Assembly: GCF_023078275.1 (NCBI RefSeq)
Contig: NC_062979.1
Span: 16,535,848 to 16,599,847, forward strand
Length of the DNA stretch: 64,000 nt
Source: Leguminivora glycinivorella
Taxonomy: Eukaryota; Arthropoda; Insecta; Lepidoptera; Tortricidae
Direction of reading: 5' to 3'
The translations under genes and the position numbers were made by a program. The notes under the pieces were generated by a model. The model was not told where the DNA came from. It saw only the letters and a list, made by a program, of their open reading frames with translations, and made no database searches. Of this stretch, positions 31,370 through 42,616 are shown piece by piece. How positions within the stretch are numbered: position 1 is the first letter of the stretch; every line of letters begins with the position of its first letter.

Positions 31370-32128
31370 AAATTAATAGTTTAAAAAACACTATAAAACA
31401 CGCTTTTATAAATGCACGTAAAAGCCAAAAATAAATTATGGATCGTTCAAGTTGTCTCTATTTGTGAGCTGAAGTTTAAAAACTATGTGCTTTTAATTAT
31501 AATATTTGATTGTAAAAGCGTGGGGCGCTGGAACAGGAAAGACTTTTTGTATAACTTGCTGATAAATCAAATTATGCTATACTACGGGAAGGAGGTTACA
31601 CAGATTGACGCGCTAACTGGAGTTGCAGCATGACTAGTAGATTCTACATTAAACAGTCAAATCAATTAAAAGTCAGTCTTCAAAGTAGGTACCAGTTTGT
31701 CGAACTCAGACAAAATATGCGCTAGTAGCGAGGAGAGTCGACAGTCACCGACACTTAGAACGCCGCTTTTTTCCGGTAATCAAAGTACAAAAGGGGAAAG
31801 TGTCGTCTACAGGGACAGGATGCAGAGTTCTTGTTGGTGGACGAGATATCTTTGGTTCTTTTTGGTAACCCTTAGGCGGCATATGTTTAAACGTTATGTT
31901 CTTATGCAACTTCATTCGCCAGGAAGTTCGGATTAGTATTTGTTTACAAGAAAGTCTTTTCTGTTCCAGCGCCCCACGCTTTTACAATCAAATATTATAA
32001 TTAAAAGCACATAGTTTTTAAACTTCAGCTCACAAATAGAGACAACTTGAACGATCCATAATTTATTTTTGGCTTTTACGTGCATTTATAAAAGCGTGTT
32101 TTATAGTGTTTTTTAAACTATTAATTTA
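31370..32128. mobile_element. Foldback element with near-perfect arms of about 180 bp
   Basis: Arms 31370-31551 and 31944-32128 are over 98% alike by eye (ATTAATAGTTTAAAAAACAC at the outside, GGGGCGCTGGAACAGGAAAG inside). The 390-bp loop contains no recognised protein (longest frame 31697-31936). Arm identity implies recent insertion or conversion. Confidence 0.85.
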
Positions 32129-32343
32129 TTTTATACTTTTTATTCATTAATAATGAAATACTTTTAACATTTATACATAAATTTATTTCAAGTAGGCGGA
32201 TTTTACATGCCATTTGTGGCTTAACGTGTACTTATTGCTAATTGCTACTTAAAAATAACCAGCGGCTACCTTCTTATTATGGTATTATCATAAAAATGTT
32301 TATACCTAGTAAGTTATCCGTAAAAGACCCCCTTTATTTGCTC

Positions 32344-33235
32344 TTAAGGGTCACAGGAAAACCATTACCCAACTTATTTTAAATACAACCTTGATCTTTC
32401 TTTTATGCGGGGGGCTTCGCCCCCCGAGTCCCCCTTTATTTGCTCTGAAAGGTCACAAGAAAACGCTAACCCAACTTATTTTAAATACTACGTTAATCTT
32501 TCTTTTATGCGGGGGCTTCGCCCCCCGAGCCCCCCTTTGTTTGCTCTTAAAGGTCACAAGAAAACGCTAACCCAACTTATTCTAAATACTACGTTGATCT
32601 TTCTTTCATGCGGGGGGCTTCGCCCCCTGAGGCCCCCTTTTCTTTACTCTTAAGGATCACAAGAAAACTTTTTTTTTTGTTTTTTTTTTCGTGGGGAATG
32701 CGTTTACGCATACCGCCGGGTCTGAGGTGGTGGGCGACCCGGTCGGTTATGTGGGGCTCGAGGCTGTAAAGAGTCCCCCCTACCCACTAAACCCCACGGT
32801 ATCCATCCGCGGCCCTGGATCAGAATCCCTCGCAGGTCGGGCCATGAGCCGACCGGTCCTCACTGTGGGAGCGCTTCCTGGACACAGGGGTCGCACTCTC
32901 CAACTCGAGAGCCAGGGCTTTGCCCCCCGAGCCCCCCTTTGTTTGCTCTTAAAGGTCACAAGAAAACGCTAACCCAACTTATCTTAAATACTACGTTGAT
33001 CTTTCTTTCATGCGGGGGGCTTCGCCCCCCGAGCCCCCCTTAGTTTGCTCTGAAAGGTCACAAGAAAACGCTATCCCAACTTATTTTAAATACTACGTTA
33101 ATCTTTCTTTTATGCGGGGGCTTCGCCCCCCGAGCCCCCCTTTGTTTGCTCTAAAAGGTCACAAGAAAACGCTAACCCAACTTTTTTAAATACTACGTTG
33201 ATCTTTCTTTCATGCTTCCCCCCTCGAGCCCCCCC
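32344..33235 (+). repeat. Minisatellite, about 105-bp unit, with GGGGGC-TTCG-CCCCC hairpins
   Basis: Seven units, each with AGGTCACAAGAAAACGCTA, TTTAAATACTACGTTGATC and GCGGGGGGCTTCGCCCCCCG. Hairpin cores at about 32407, 32507, 32610, 32912 (partial), 33014, 33114; the last (33210) has lost its left strand. A retroposon fragment interrupts the array (32666-32911). Confidence 0.9.
32666..32911 (-). mobile_element. LINE or SINE 3' fragment inside the minisatellite
   Basis: A T-run (32669-32689) then CGTGGGGAATGCGTTTACGC: in complement, a GC-rich 3' end with poly-A. Other words: GAGGTGGTGGGCGACCCGGT, CCCTACCCACTAAACCCCAC. 5'-truncated; no protein recognised. Confidence 0.55.
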
Positions 33236-33250
33236 CCCCTTTATCTGTTC

Positions 33251-33765
33251 TTATCTTCCGGCACCATCATCAGGCCTTGAAACCTAATCGTAGTCAAAGT
33301 TCATTACAAGACTTTTCTAAGAAGCCCAAAAACAGCTATGACACGATGTTCCATCATGTAGTTCCAGCTCATATCTTCCGGCTCCATCATCAGACCTTGA
33401 AACCTAATTGTAGTCAAAGTTCATTACAAGACTTTCCTAAGGAGCCCAAAAACAGCTATGATACGATGTTCCATCATGTAGTTCCAGTTCATATCTTCCG
33501 GCTCCATCATCAGACCTTGAAACCTAATCGTAGTCAAAGTTCATTACAAGACTTTTCCAAGAAACCCAAAAACAGCTATGATACGATGTTCCATCATGTA
33601 GTTCCAGTTCATATCTTTCGGCTTCATCATCAGACCTTGAAACCTAATTGTAGTCAAAGTTCACTACAAGACTTTTCTAAGAAACTCAAAAACGGCTATG
33701 ATACGATGTTCCATCATGTAGTTCCAGTTCATATCTTCCGACTCCATCATCAGATCAGCTCAACA
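33251..33765 (+). repeat. Minisatellite, exactly 120-bp unit, 4.2 copies
   Basis: Units start at 33251, 33371, 33491, 33611 and (partial) 33731. Because 120 is divisible by three, a frame stays open for 192 codons (33277-33855) with a 40-residue repeat containing MFHHVVPVHIFRLHHQTLKP. Nothing shows it is translated: no known family, and openness follows from the period. It follows the hairpin minisatellite by about 15 bp. Confidence 0.9.
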
Positions 33766-34550
33766 GTACCATATTTAATTGTTGTATTGTCATCGGAACT
33801 ACATATAGCTGCCAATTTTCATTACGCAACGATCCTTGGAAGATGGTTAAATTAGCCTCCGCAGATTCCATTACATAGTTACATACACGACGACCTAATA
33901 AAAGCGTGTTAAAATTAGCACACAACATAGAATTAGTAATGCTAATGTCCTAACGGTAGATGAAATTATTATCTCGTACTAGCTTTTTCCCTCGGCTTGA
34001 TATCGACTATCGATAGATGTCAAAAAGGGAGAAGTATAACCTTTCAAAAATGAGGTTTTTAGAAAAAAAAACCTTTACACTCATTTTAAGTGCCAGTATT
34101 ATGAATCATATTTACCTTTTATGTGAAAATACATTCAAAAATAATAAAAATCCAAAAAAAATCTTCAAGAATGACAAATATCATATATTTTTTCTTTATT
34201 TTTACATAAAAAATGCGTGGTTAAAATCATTCGGGTTATTGAGGCCCACGGTGATATAGGTACGTTGTGCACGGTATTCTGTAATTGTGTAATAAATTCA
34301 AATTTAACTTTCGCCATCCTTATTTACCCCAGTCGTCAGCATATGACAAAATGTTATCCCTGAAATTGTATAAAATTCGGTGTCGGCCATAAAAACGAGC
34401 ATAAAAATGTCAATTGAATTTGTTGTTTCTTTCCGTTACGCCCTATTACCCGCCAACCCTTTTATCTGGGCAGTCCTAAGACGACGGCCATATATTCAGA
34501 AACAAAGCGTACTATTGCAATATAAAAAATAATCAAAAACTTTTTTTAAA
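33766..34550. other. No recognised feature
   Basis: AT-rich. The 80-codon frame at 34017-34259 has no family resemblance. Confidence 0.4.
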
Positions 34551-34753
34551 TAGGTAAATTTAATGTTTTTCCTATTCAGAATCACGAGCCCTTTCGATCC
34601 TACTAGTTAAAAAAGACCGTCCCAAATTTCATTTTTCCACTTCGTTACCATTTTTCAAGCACTTAGTACAACGGTTATAAAGAGGACCCATGTTTTTTGT
34701 CCTAGATCGAAAGTGCTCGTAATTCTGAACAGGAAAAACATAAAATTTACCTA
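34551..34753. mobile_element. MITE with TAGGTAAATTTAATGTTTTT ends
   Basis: Arms of about 48 bp: TAGGTAAATTTAATGTTTTT, CCTATTCAGAATCACGAGC and TTTCGATC, mirrored with few changes. Length 203 bp; ends AT-rich, target duplication not visible. Confidence 0.75.
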
Positions 34754-35298
34754 CTTACCTCAGAAAAAATAGTTTTCATGATTGTTCTCGCGAAAATGCC
34801 CAGTAGTGATTTTGTGTAACTTGGCACAGTCAGTATCAATAGTAGCGGATAAAACAACGCACCAAAAGTATCTGATATCCTGAATAACTTTTCCAAATAT
34901 AGATTAATCTGTACAGCGGTCAGAGTCGTCAAGGTTTCATTACTCTTTCTATAAGTAAACACAGACGTATATTATCTTTTTGTTTAGCGTTTATAGAATG
35001 AAAGTCAAATTTGAAGCGTTAATTGATCCTTTACCTGAAGCTGACTGTAGCTATGAGTACGCCAAAGTGCGTCTTGGCTAACTTTACTTTTGAATTAAAC
35101 CACGAGGAAAAATTTTTCTAAGGTGAACAAGATGTCACTTCTACATATTCAATTTTCTTACTGAAATATCTGATCCGTACTCGTTCTCTTTAATATAGCG
35201 ATCTTGAGCAAAATAAATTATGTTTATAAAAATAAAGTGACATTTGAAAACCCCTTAAATATGAGTATATTATCTTTATTATATGTAGTGATTTATTT
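34754..35298. other. No recognised feature
   Basis: AT-rich DNA without element ends or coding signals. Confidence 0.4.
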
Positions 35299-35379
35299 TT
35301 ATACAAAAATTTTACAATTATGTAAAAGCTTAGGTATACTTTTTACAAATAAAAAATTACCCAAGTCGTCGCTACTGGG

Positions 35380-35538
35380 TAAGGAAGGCTGGCCGCATTG
35401 CCCCGCTGGATAGCTATACTTATCCGCTGAGCGAAATACTGGCCAGCTCTGGTCACCAGATGCGTCTATGAGGCGCTTGGACAGCTCCTCATAGAGGCGA
35501 CGCGCACTAGGCCCCCACGGCCCCAGGGTTTCAACCAC
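35380..35538 (-). pseudogene. LINE protein remnant (LGPWGPSA segment)
   Basis: VETLGPWGPSARRLYEELSK then RLIDASGDQ is a segment seen in the C-terminal region of many animal LINE proteins. A frame disruption follows at SGDQSW. Only about 50 codons remain. Confidence 0.4.
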
Positions 35539-35558
35539 AATATGTAGCTACTCAAATC

Positions 35559-35804
35559 GACCATCAAGCCTGGGAAGCCTTAGCTGAAGACCGAGGTCAA
35601 TGGCGAAAGCGTGTTGTGGAGGGGAGAGGGCTATGCGACGAAGCCTGGTTTAATGCTTTAGATAGTAAAAGGTGTCGCAGAAAGCAAACCGAGACTAGAA
35701 CCTCAGGTGGTATGAGTTTCCTCTGCCAAAAATGTGGCAGGTCGTGCCGCTCGCGAATCGGCCTCCACAGTCACCAAACCCGTTGTCGAAGCAGCAATGT
35801 GTAA
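35559..35804 (+). pseudogene. LINE ORF C terminus with a CxxC...H zinc finger
   Basis: Reading in frame from 35559: DHQAWEALAEDRGQWRKRV, then CDEAWFNALDSKRCRRKQ, then FLCQKCGRSCRSRIGLHSHQ and TRC, ending in TAA. A tryptophan-rich stretch followed by CxxCGRxCRSRIGLxSHxxxC is a C-terminal tail of LINE endonuclease-reverse transcriptases in several animals. It opposes the fragment just upstream, so these are two unrelated debris pieces or one rearranged copy. Confidence 0.5.
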
Positions 35805-36369
35805 ATCGTCTGCAATAGACGCAAAGGCCTGTGATGATGTAGCTACTGCGGAGGTTGGCATACTTGCGACGTTTTAGGTCTTCAGCCGAGGATGCAGCCG
35901 CATCAGCACCAACTTTAGTGCTTGGAATATGGGACGGAGCTACGGTGTCTACACATGTAGCATCCCAGACAAGCGGCCGACCCATACTCCAAGGCACTCC
36001 TTAAATTGTTCGTCAAATAAGTACGTCAGATGATCAATATAGAAAAAATAAAAAAATAAAAAACACACGAATTGGTTTTTAACAAAATTATTTTCTATAT
36101 TTATGAATAACATTACTAATAACAGCCGATTGTCTAGATTCTTGCTCATCATTACTTTTTTTTTCAGAGTTCTGTACTTTCTGCACTTAATAAAAACGCG
36201 AGCTCAAAGCTGAAAGTAATCGGACCGGAAATTAAATTTTCGTGTCATACTTTCTAGCGGTGACATGGTATCGTATGGAATCCAAATCTACATCAAAAAA
36301 ACCGGCCAAGTGCGAGTCGGACTCGCCCACCGAGGGTTCCGTACAAACTTTCAATGGTTAAAATAATCA

Positions 36370-37700
36370 TACTACTCATACTCATACTCATTTATTTGTA
36401 ACGCCATTTTACACGTCAACATTTGATTTAAAAAAATAATCTTCATACAAGAATAATACTTAGAGAATAAACAGACAGAAGATTGAAATTACAAAAAGTT
36501 TGGCAATATTCACATGAAAAATGCACAAAAATATTTCTCTAATTAGGTAATAAAAAAATTGTCATATTTAAGTGTAGAACAGGTGCTCGACCAGCCAATT
36601 TTTTAAGCGATACTGAAAGTTCGACACACTAGGCGCTTCAACCACATATTACGGCAATTTATTATAGACGGCAGGGTCCGTCACATGTGTTAATTTGTTG
36701 GATTTCGCCAATTTACGGTCGATACCTAATACTAACTTTCCGGCATTTCGAATGTTGTACTTGGAATACATGTTGTTAGTTTTGTCACAGAATATATAAT
36801 AGTACTGTTTTGTATGCTGCCAAGTTCTGTCTTACATAAATGGCTACCTGCATGATAACTATTGCAGGCAGTGTAAGGATTCTTATTTTTTAAAGAGTTC
36901 TATGGCCGGAGTGTCTACAGGTACCTGAGCAACGATCCTGTCAGCTCGTTTCTGAAAGCGAAAGACCCTCTCCCATTCAGCACAACGTCCCCAGAGCTCC
37001 GCACCGTACTGTATTAATGAATGGACAGTGGCGAAATAGCATGTCCGGGCTACTTCTGGAGCCACAGACTTTGCAACTCGACCTAAGGCAAAGCACGCAC
37101 TGCCCAGACTACCACACAGTTTAGTTTATCTACTAGCTGGTCCCATTTTAAGCTCAGGCAGGGAATTATGGTCGCGCGATAAGTGATAGAATAGCACGCC
37201 GTCCCTATCGCACTATTTGTAAGTGCGATAGGGACGGCCTGATATTTTATCGTCTATCGCGCGACCATGCTTCCCGTGCTGATCAATCTTTAAACCTAGG
37301 AAAGTAGTCGTGGATGCCTGTTCAAGTATTTTCCCATTAATATGAACTATCAACGGCGTGGTCATGTGGCCCGAAAGATTAAAATGCACAAAGTGAGTCT
37401 TTTTGAGATTTAAAGCTAAGCCATTCCATGCGAACCATTGAGACAGCTGAGTTGTCGTTTCATTCAAGGCTCGCTGAAGACTTTCAGACGTTGGTGCAGT
37501 AACTATGGCAGCAACATCATCGGCGTACATTAAAATGTTGGCAGCCTGTATCGCAACTGGTAGGTCGTTGAGGAGAAGTGAAAAAAGTATGTTAGGTTCA
37601 GACGATCCTTGCGCTACGCCCATATTAGTTGCCTCTGAGGGATCTGATCTTATTTTTTCACTATCCCCTACCAGAATTGGTACTCATATAAGACTTGTCT
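36370..37700 (-). pseudogene. LINE C reverse transcriptase remnant, copy 1
   Basis: Antisense LINE with a (GAGTAT)n tail at 36370. 37213-37623 encodes GVAQGSSEPNILFSLLLND, the catalytic YADD and a thumb LGLK motif; 36883-37065 encodes the C-terminal SLIQYGAELWG segment. Between them a 123-bp MITE (37157-37279) adds foreign codons, so the C-terminal HGRAIDDKISGRPYRTYK of the frame is MITE sequence. 5'-truncated; dead. Confidence 0.8.
37157..37279. mobile_element. 123-bp hairpin MITE, copy 2
   Basis: GGCAGGGAATTATGGTCGCG to CGCGACCATGCTTCCCGTGC, reverse of 14180-14302 and of the same length. Composite copy 2 has AAGCCCTGATCAATC here with no insert, so it arrived after the two composites separated. 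Confidence 0.9.
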
Positions 37701-38499
37701 AGAAGCACAGTATAATAAAGAGTATTATCACTACTATCGTACAGTATGGCCACCCCCGCTCCCCGCTGAAAGTGCCGCCAACCCCCTCTCGGTTACCTCA
37801 CAGTTACCGCCTGTCAATAACACGAACATTCGACCTGTCATATTTCACTCATACAAGCATAGTACGTTCACCTACACGAGCTAAGACTGTGTGCTAGGAA
37901 TGCGCCTCTTTCAATATATTTGATCGCCAGTGTCCGAGGTGTGCTAAGAAGCAAAGAAGATTGAGTATTACAGAGAGCTAGAGTCAAAGTAAAATATGTA
38001 ATCACAGTGCATAGACTGCCATCTCTCGACGTAGGCTTAAGACTTTTGAACCTCAGTTTTGCCCATATTCTTAGCTTGATATGTTTTAAAATATCAAATA
38101 TTAATATTAGCGCCATCTAGCTGAGCCCTTCTTCTGTGTGGTACTGAGGTAAGTACGTTTTTTTCTTAGACTTTATCTGTCTATACGGAGTTATATATGT
38201 CTTTGGCTAGAAGTATAGGTACTCTAATGAGCATTATTGTATTTAGCGCCGTCTCTCGGCAAAATTTACTAAGTAATTTACGCGACTTGAACTTGTGCGA
38301 ACCTTTAGGCATGGAAAGTCACATGAAAAGTTGTCGAAACCACAGAAGTCGAAACTAATAATAGATGGCGCTGCATTTTAATTTCTTGACTGATAACTCT
38401 AATACTAAATTGAATATACTCTAAGGTAGAGCAGAGTCTAACTGGGGAAGTACCTCCGCTTTACAAAAGACCGCAGTCAAGTAGCACTAGACCTTACTC

Positions 38500-38768
38500 A
38501 TTGTTGTGTTCCTGCCGGTAAGTAAGGCAGCCAGAGCTCAACGAAGGTGCGGTATGCTGACGACGGAAGGACCTACGGAAGTAATTAAGACAATAGATTG
38601 TCCTTTGAGTCGTCGGCACCCAGGCCCCTTCTAACTACAGGTTTGTACAAGTTTCTAATGAGTCGGCAACGCACATGTGCCACTCCTTGAGTGGCAGGCG
38701 TCCATAGGTTACAGTGACCGCTTTCCATCAGGCGTATGCCTGTTTGCCACCTACGTGGTACAAAAAAA
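38500..38768 (+). mobile_element. LINE 3' end inside composite copy 1
   Basis: GTTGTGTTCCTGCCGGTAAG, GCAACGCACATGTGCCACTC, CTTTCCATCAGGCGTATGCC, TTTGCCACCTACGTGGTAC, then an A-run: a common lepidopteran LINE 3' end. Copy 2 equivalent at 43770-44088. Confidence 0.65.
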
Positions 38769-38813
38769 ACTCTCGACGAATTCACCTTAAACATTAAAAA
38801 CTAAATCAAAATC

Positions 38814-39002
38814 ATATTTAAAAATATTTTAAGCGGGTTACTCACGTATTAAGTCGATATAGCGTTCGACATGTTTCGGCTCAATTTCGAGAGCCTTTCT
38901 CAAGAGTAGCGACACCCCGCCTTTACATGTCGAGAGCGCGACGCATACGCTTAAAATATTTTTAAATATGTATGAGTCTCACGGGAGTTTTATAGTTAAA
39001 AT
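38814..39002. mobile_element. 189-bp insertion with 12-bp target duplication
   Basis: TAAATCAAAATC is duplicated at 38802-38813 and 39003-39014; composite copy 2 has it once (about 44123). The insert carries inverted TTAAAAATATTTTAAGCG/CGCTTAAAATATTTTTAA and GTTACTCACGTATTAAGTCG. Confidence 0.85.
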
Positions 39003-40097
39003 TAAATCAAAATCGATTGATTCGTTCGGAAGCTATGATGCCACAGACAGACATGTCAAGCGTCAAACCTATTATTATTATAACACTCCGTCGTTTTTGC
39101 GTTGGTGGTTAAAAACAAGAAACCTCCTTCAAAACTATAATAAAACACAACTTTCTATGAAAATTGGTCAAGTGCGAGTCGGATTTCAACATTTCTATAC
39201 AAACAGGTCATGAGCGCCTGACGAGATGTGATGGCAACGAATGTAGACTAAATTTCGTACTTTCAATTTCGTATATTTCGGAAACGATAAGAGATAGAGT
39301 AAAATGGACTTCAGATTTTGGTTGTCGGTGGCACAATTTTTTTGTTTTCGTATAATATATATACACCTCTTTTTGGACCTATGTGGGCAATATTATGGTC
39401 AGTGAAGTTCTAAACGGTCTTAAGCGCCTCCTTTTTAGTAGGAACTTAGTCATTTTGGAAAATGTTTTTTTTTTAACAATTTCTGAAACAAAACGAAACA
39501 GAAATTAATTTCTTTTGTACCTGTCCATTTGTCCAACGCGCCTACACAATTTTAAGACGTTTAGTAACTACTTGCAGCGGCAGTGAGTGAAATTCGTAAT
39601 CTGAGTTTTTTTCTCTTAAGTTCGACTTACGCTTGACTGTAGATTTCTAATAGGTTTTCCTGTAATCTACAGGTAGAGGGCTATCTCGTGTATTTTTTCG
39701 AAAATTTTACGCGAAGTAGTTTCGGAGATAAGGGGGGGGAATGGTAATTTTTTGCTTATTTTCTTAAATTAGTTTTAAATTACCAAAACAAATAATATAA
39801 AAAAAAATATATTTCAGATGCTGGTAAAATGCTCTTTCATTTGATATGTAACACAATATAGTTTTAATAACTTTGATTTTTAATTTTCAATTTTACCCCC
39901 CAAAAGTGACCCCTGTGATTAAATTTCATTTAATTAAATTACATGTCCGTCTTTGGGCCACAGGTTTACATACGTGTGCCAAATTTCAAGTAAATCGGTC
40001 CAGTAGTTTCGGAGAAATCGGCTGTGACAGAGGGACAGACAGACACGCGAGTGATCCTATAAGGGTTCCGTTTTTCCTCTTTGAGGTACGGAACCCT

Positions 40098-40640
40098 AAA
40101 AATGTACGAAAATTGTTCTAAATTGTACGCTTATTAAAAAAAAAGTACTACACGCATTTACAAGAAAACAATGATCAATATGTCACCGCTAGAGAGCATA
40201 CTTTCTGGCGGGCGCTATCTATTTCACTATGTAACAGTCCACTCTTCAGCTTTTTTATGAATCAGAAAAAATGTACGAGAATTGTACTAAGCTGTCCGAT
40301 ACTTTAAAAAAAAATAACTACGCGTATTTACAATAAAACAATGATTTATATGTCACCGCTAGGAAGCAAACTTTCTGGCGGGCGCTATCTATTTCACTGT
40401 GTAACTGTGTACACTGTGTTTTCAACTTTTTTTATGAATCAGAAAAAATGTACGAGAATTGTATTAAAGTGACCGATACTTAAAAAAAAAATAACTACAC
40501 GTATTTACAAGAAAACAATGATGTATATGTCACCGCTAGGAAGCATACTTTCTGGCGGGCGCTATCTATTTCACTATGTAACAGTACAGTTTTCAACTTT
40601 CTTGTAAATCAGAATTTTCTATTTAAATTATTAAATTTCT
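40098..40640 (+). repeat. Three tandem 170-177-bp units in the left arm
   Basis: TGTCACCGCTAG at 40181, 40351 and 40528, each followed by GGCGGGCGCTATCTATTTCA and TCAGAAAAAATGTACGAGAA. The right arm carries the mirror set (46592, 46761, 46930). Confidence 0.85.
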
Positions 40641-41717
40641 ATCTACATATTTATGTACGAGAATTGTTCTAAATTACACGACAATCTTAAAAAATGTACT
40701 TCACATATTTACAAGAAATTTCACCACGTCAACTGGTACGGTACGGTCAGCTACATAAGGTAAATATATTTACCTGTATTCAATTCTGACCTGCGTTCTT
40801 CCCAAGTAATAAGTTTCGATATGTATAGATATATTTATAGACGAGACTGTAAAGGCTCATTTGATTCTTCGAAAACAGATAGCAAAATTGCGATTATCCA
40901 CAAGAGTGCAAAGTAATTTCATACAAATTTTAACTTGATATTTGCTTGCTGATAAAATTTACCTGTGTATAAATGATGATTTTGAATCATAAATTATGAA
41001 TAAATTGATGGATTTCATTTAGGCCGCCTTTACACCTGTAAGTTACTTACGTAAATCTTTGGTAAGCGACTGATGGTTCCATTTACACCTATGAAAAACT
41101 TATCGTAAGTTTTGCTTACGGAAGTTTTGTGGTTTTCATTTTACTAAATGTCTACATTGTTCCAAGCAAGCAAAGTTGAAATGAAAAAAAAAACCGGCCA
41201 AGTGCGAGTCGGACTCGCCCAGCGAGGGTTCCGTACAAACTTTCAATGGTTAACATATTCATACTACACTCATACTCATATTCATTTATTCATATTTGTA
41301 ACGCCATTTTACACGTCAAGATTTGATTTAAAAGAATAATATTCATACAACAATAATACTTATTAGAGAATAAATAGACAGAAGATTGAAATTACAAAAA
41401 GTTAGGCAATATTCACATAAAAAATGCACAAAAATATTTTTCTAATTAGGTAATAAAAAAATTGTCATAACTGTAGAACGGGTGCTCGACCAGCCAATTT
41501 TTTAAGCGATAGGTACTTAAAGTTCGACACACTAGGCGCTTCAACCACATATTGCGGCAATTTATTATAGACGGCAGGGTCCATCACATGTGTTAATTTG
41601 ACCGTAAATTGGATTTCGCCAATTTACGGTCGATACCTACTAACTTTCCGGCATTTCGAATGTTGTACTTGGAACATATGTTGTTAGTTTTGTCACAGAA
41701 TATATGTATAATAGTAC

Positions 41718-42290
41718 AAGTACAGAAGGCTCACTCCTTTGATGTTCACAAAATGACGCCATTCTAAATTCTTACCTACATTAACAAACGGACCGCACGC
41801 GAGCAGCCAACATTGAATTTTCCCCCTCACTAGCTCGGTAACACGTGTTTTGTCCTTTAATACCAGCGGGTAAAAACGCATTTTATCCACTAGTGGGTAA
41901 AGTAATTTGACCTTGAATAAAGTCAAATTAATTGCTTTAAAATTGATAAAAGTAGGTGAATCTAGTAATAAAGATCATTTACCACCTGTGGAACTACTGG
42001 AAGCAGTGGTAACGCATTTTTTGCGTTATAGTTTCCTCGCTACAGTGAGGGGAAAAGTTTTGTGTTACACTCGGGTGCAAATAATGTATTTTACTTCTCG
42101 TGTGTTTAAAAACTCGCAAGTTCAGGATTTTATAAATAACTCGCAAGTTCATGATTCTATAAATAACTATTATACAAATAACTATTATTGCGCCGCGCGA
42201 AGGTCGTCGCCAATGAATGGACCGCGAACTCGCGGCCGCTGACATGTACTTGTAGCGCGGCGATAGAATCGCGGAGTGAGCCGCCCCTGG
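41718..42290. mobile_element. 573-bp insertion in composite copy 2
   Basis: Absent from copy 1 (AATAGTACTGTTTTGTATG). GGCTCACTCC occurs near both ends in opposite orientation (41729 and, in complement, 42273-42282). The interior holds AACTCGCAAGTTC repeats and a GC-rich right end. Confidence 0.65.
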
Positions 42291-42616
42291 TTTTGTATGC
42301 TGCCAAGTTCTCTATTACATAAATGGCTACCTGCATGATAACTATTGCAGGCAGTGTAATGAGTGTAAGGATTCTTATTTTTTAAAGAGTTCTTTGGCCG
42401 GAGTGTCTACTGTCTACAGGTACTTGAGCAACGATCCTGGCGAAATAGCATGTCCGGGCTACTTCTGGAGCCACAGACTTTGCAACTCGACCTAAGGCAA
42501 AGCACGCACTGCCCTGACTACCACACGGTTTATCTACTTGCTGGTCCCATTTTAAGCCCTGATCAATCTTTAAACCTAAGAAAGTAGTCGTGGATGCCTG
42601 TTCAAGTATTTTGCCA

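Larger units (their letters stand above)
36302..40097 (+). mobile_element. Composite CCGGCC element, copy 1 (3796 bp)
   Basis: Begins CCGGCCAAGTGCGAGTCGGA and ends GAGGTACGGAACCCT, flanked by A7 and A5. The opposite arm of the host inverted repeat shows the site before insertion (CATC A7 TGTACG). In order: a 65-bp 5' end, antisense LINE C (36370-37700), the segment shared with 30433-30905, a LINE 3' end (38500-38768), then a 0.9-kb unit that itself begins with a decayed 5' end (39163, GGTCAAGTGCGAGTCGG) and carries the 3' hairpin. Copy 2 is 41193-45197. Confidence 0.8.

Noticed and set aside
32405..32653. Frame with repeated PPESPFICSE-like segments
   Set aside because: It is the translation of the hairpin minisatellite; no protein family matches and units contain stops in other copies.
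35695..35997. 100-codon frame on the minus strand
   Set aside because: It overlaps the LINE zinc-finger remnant read on the plus strand, which has clear motif support; the minus frame is its shadow.
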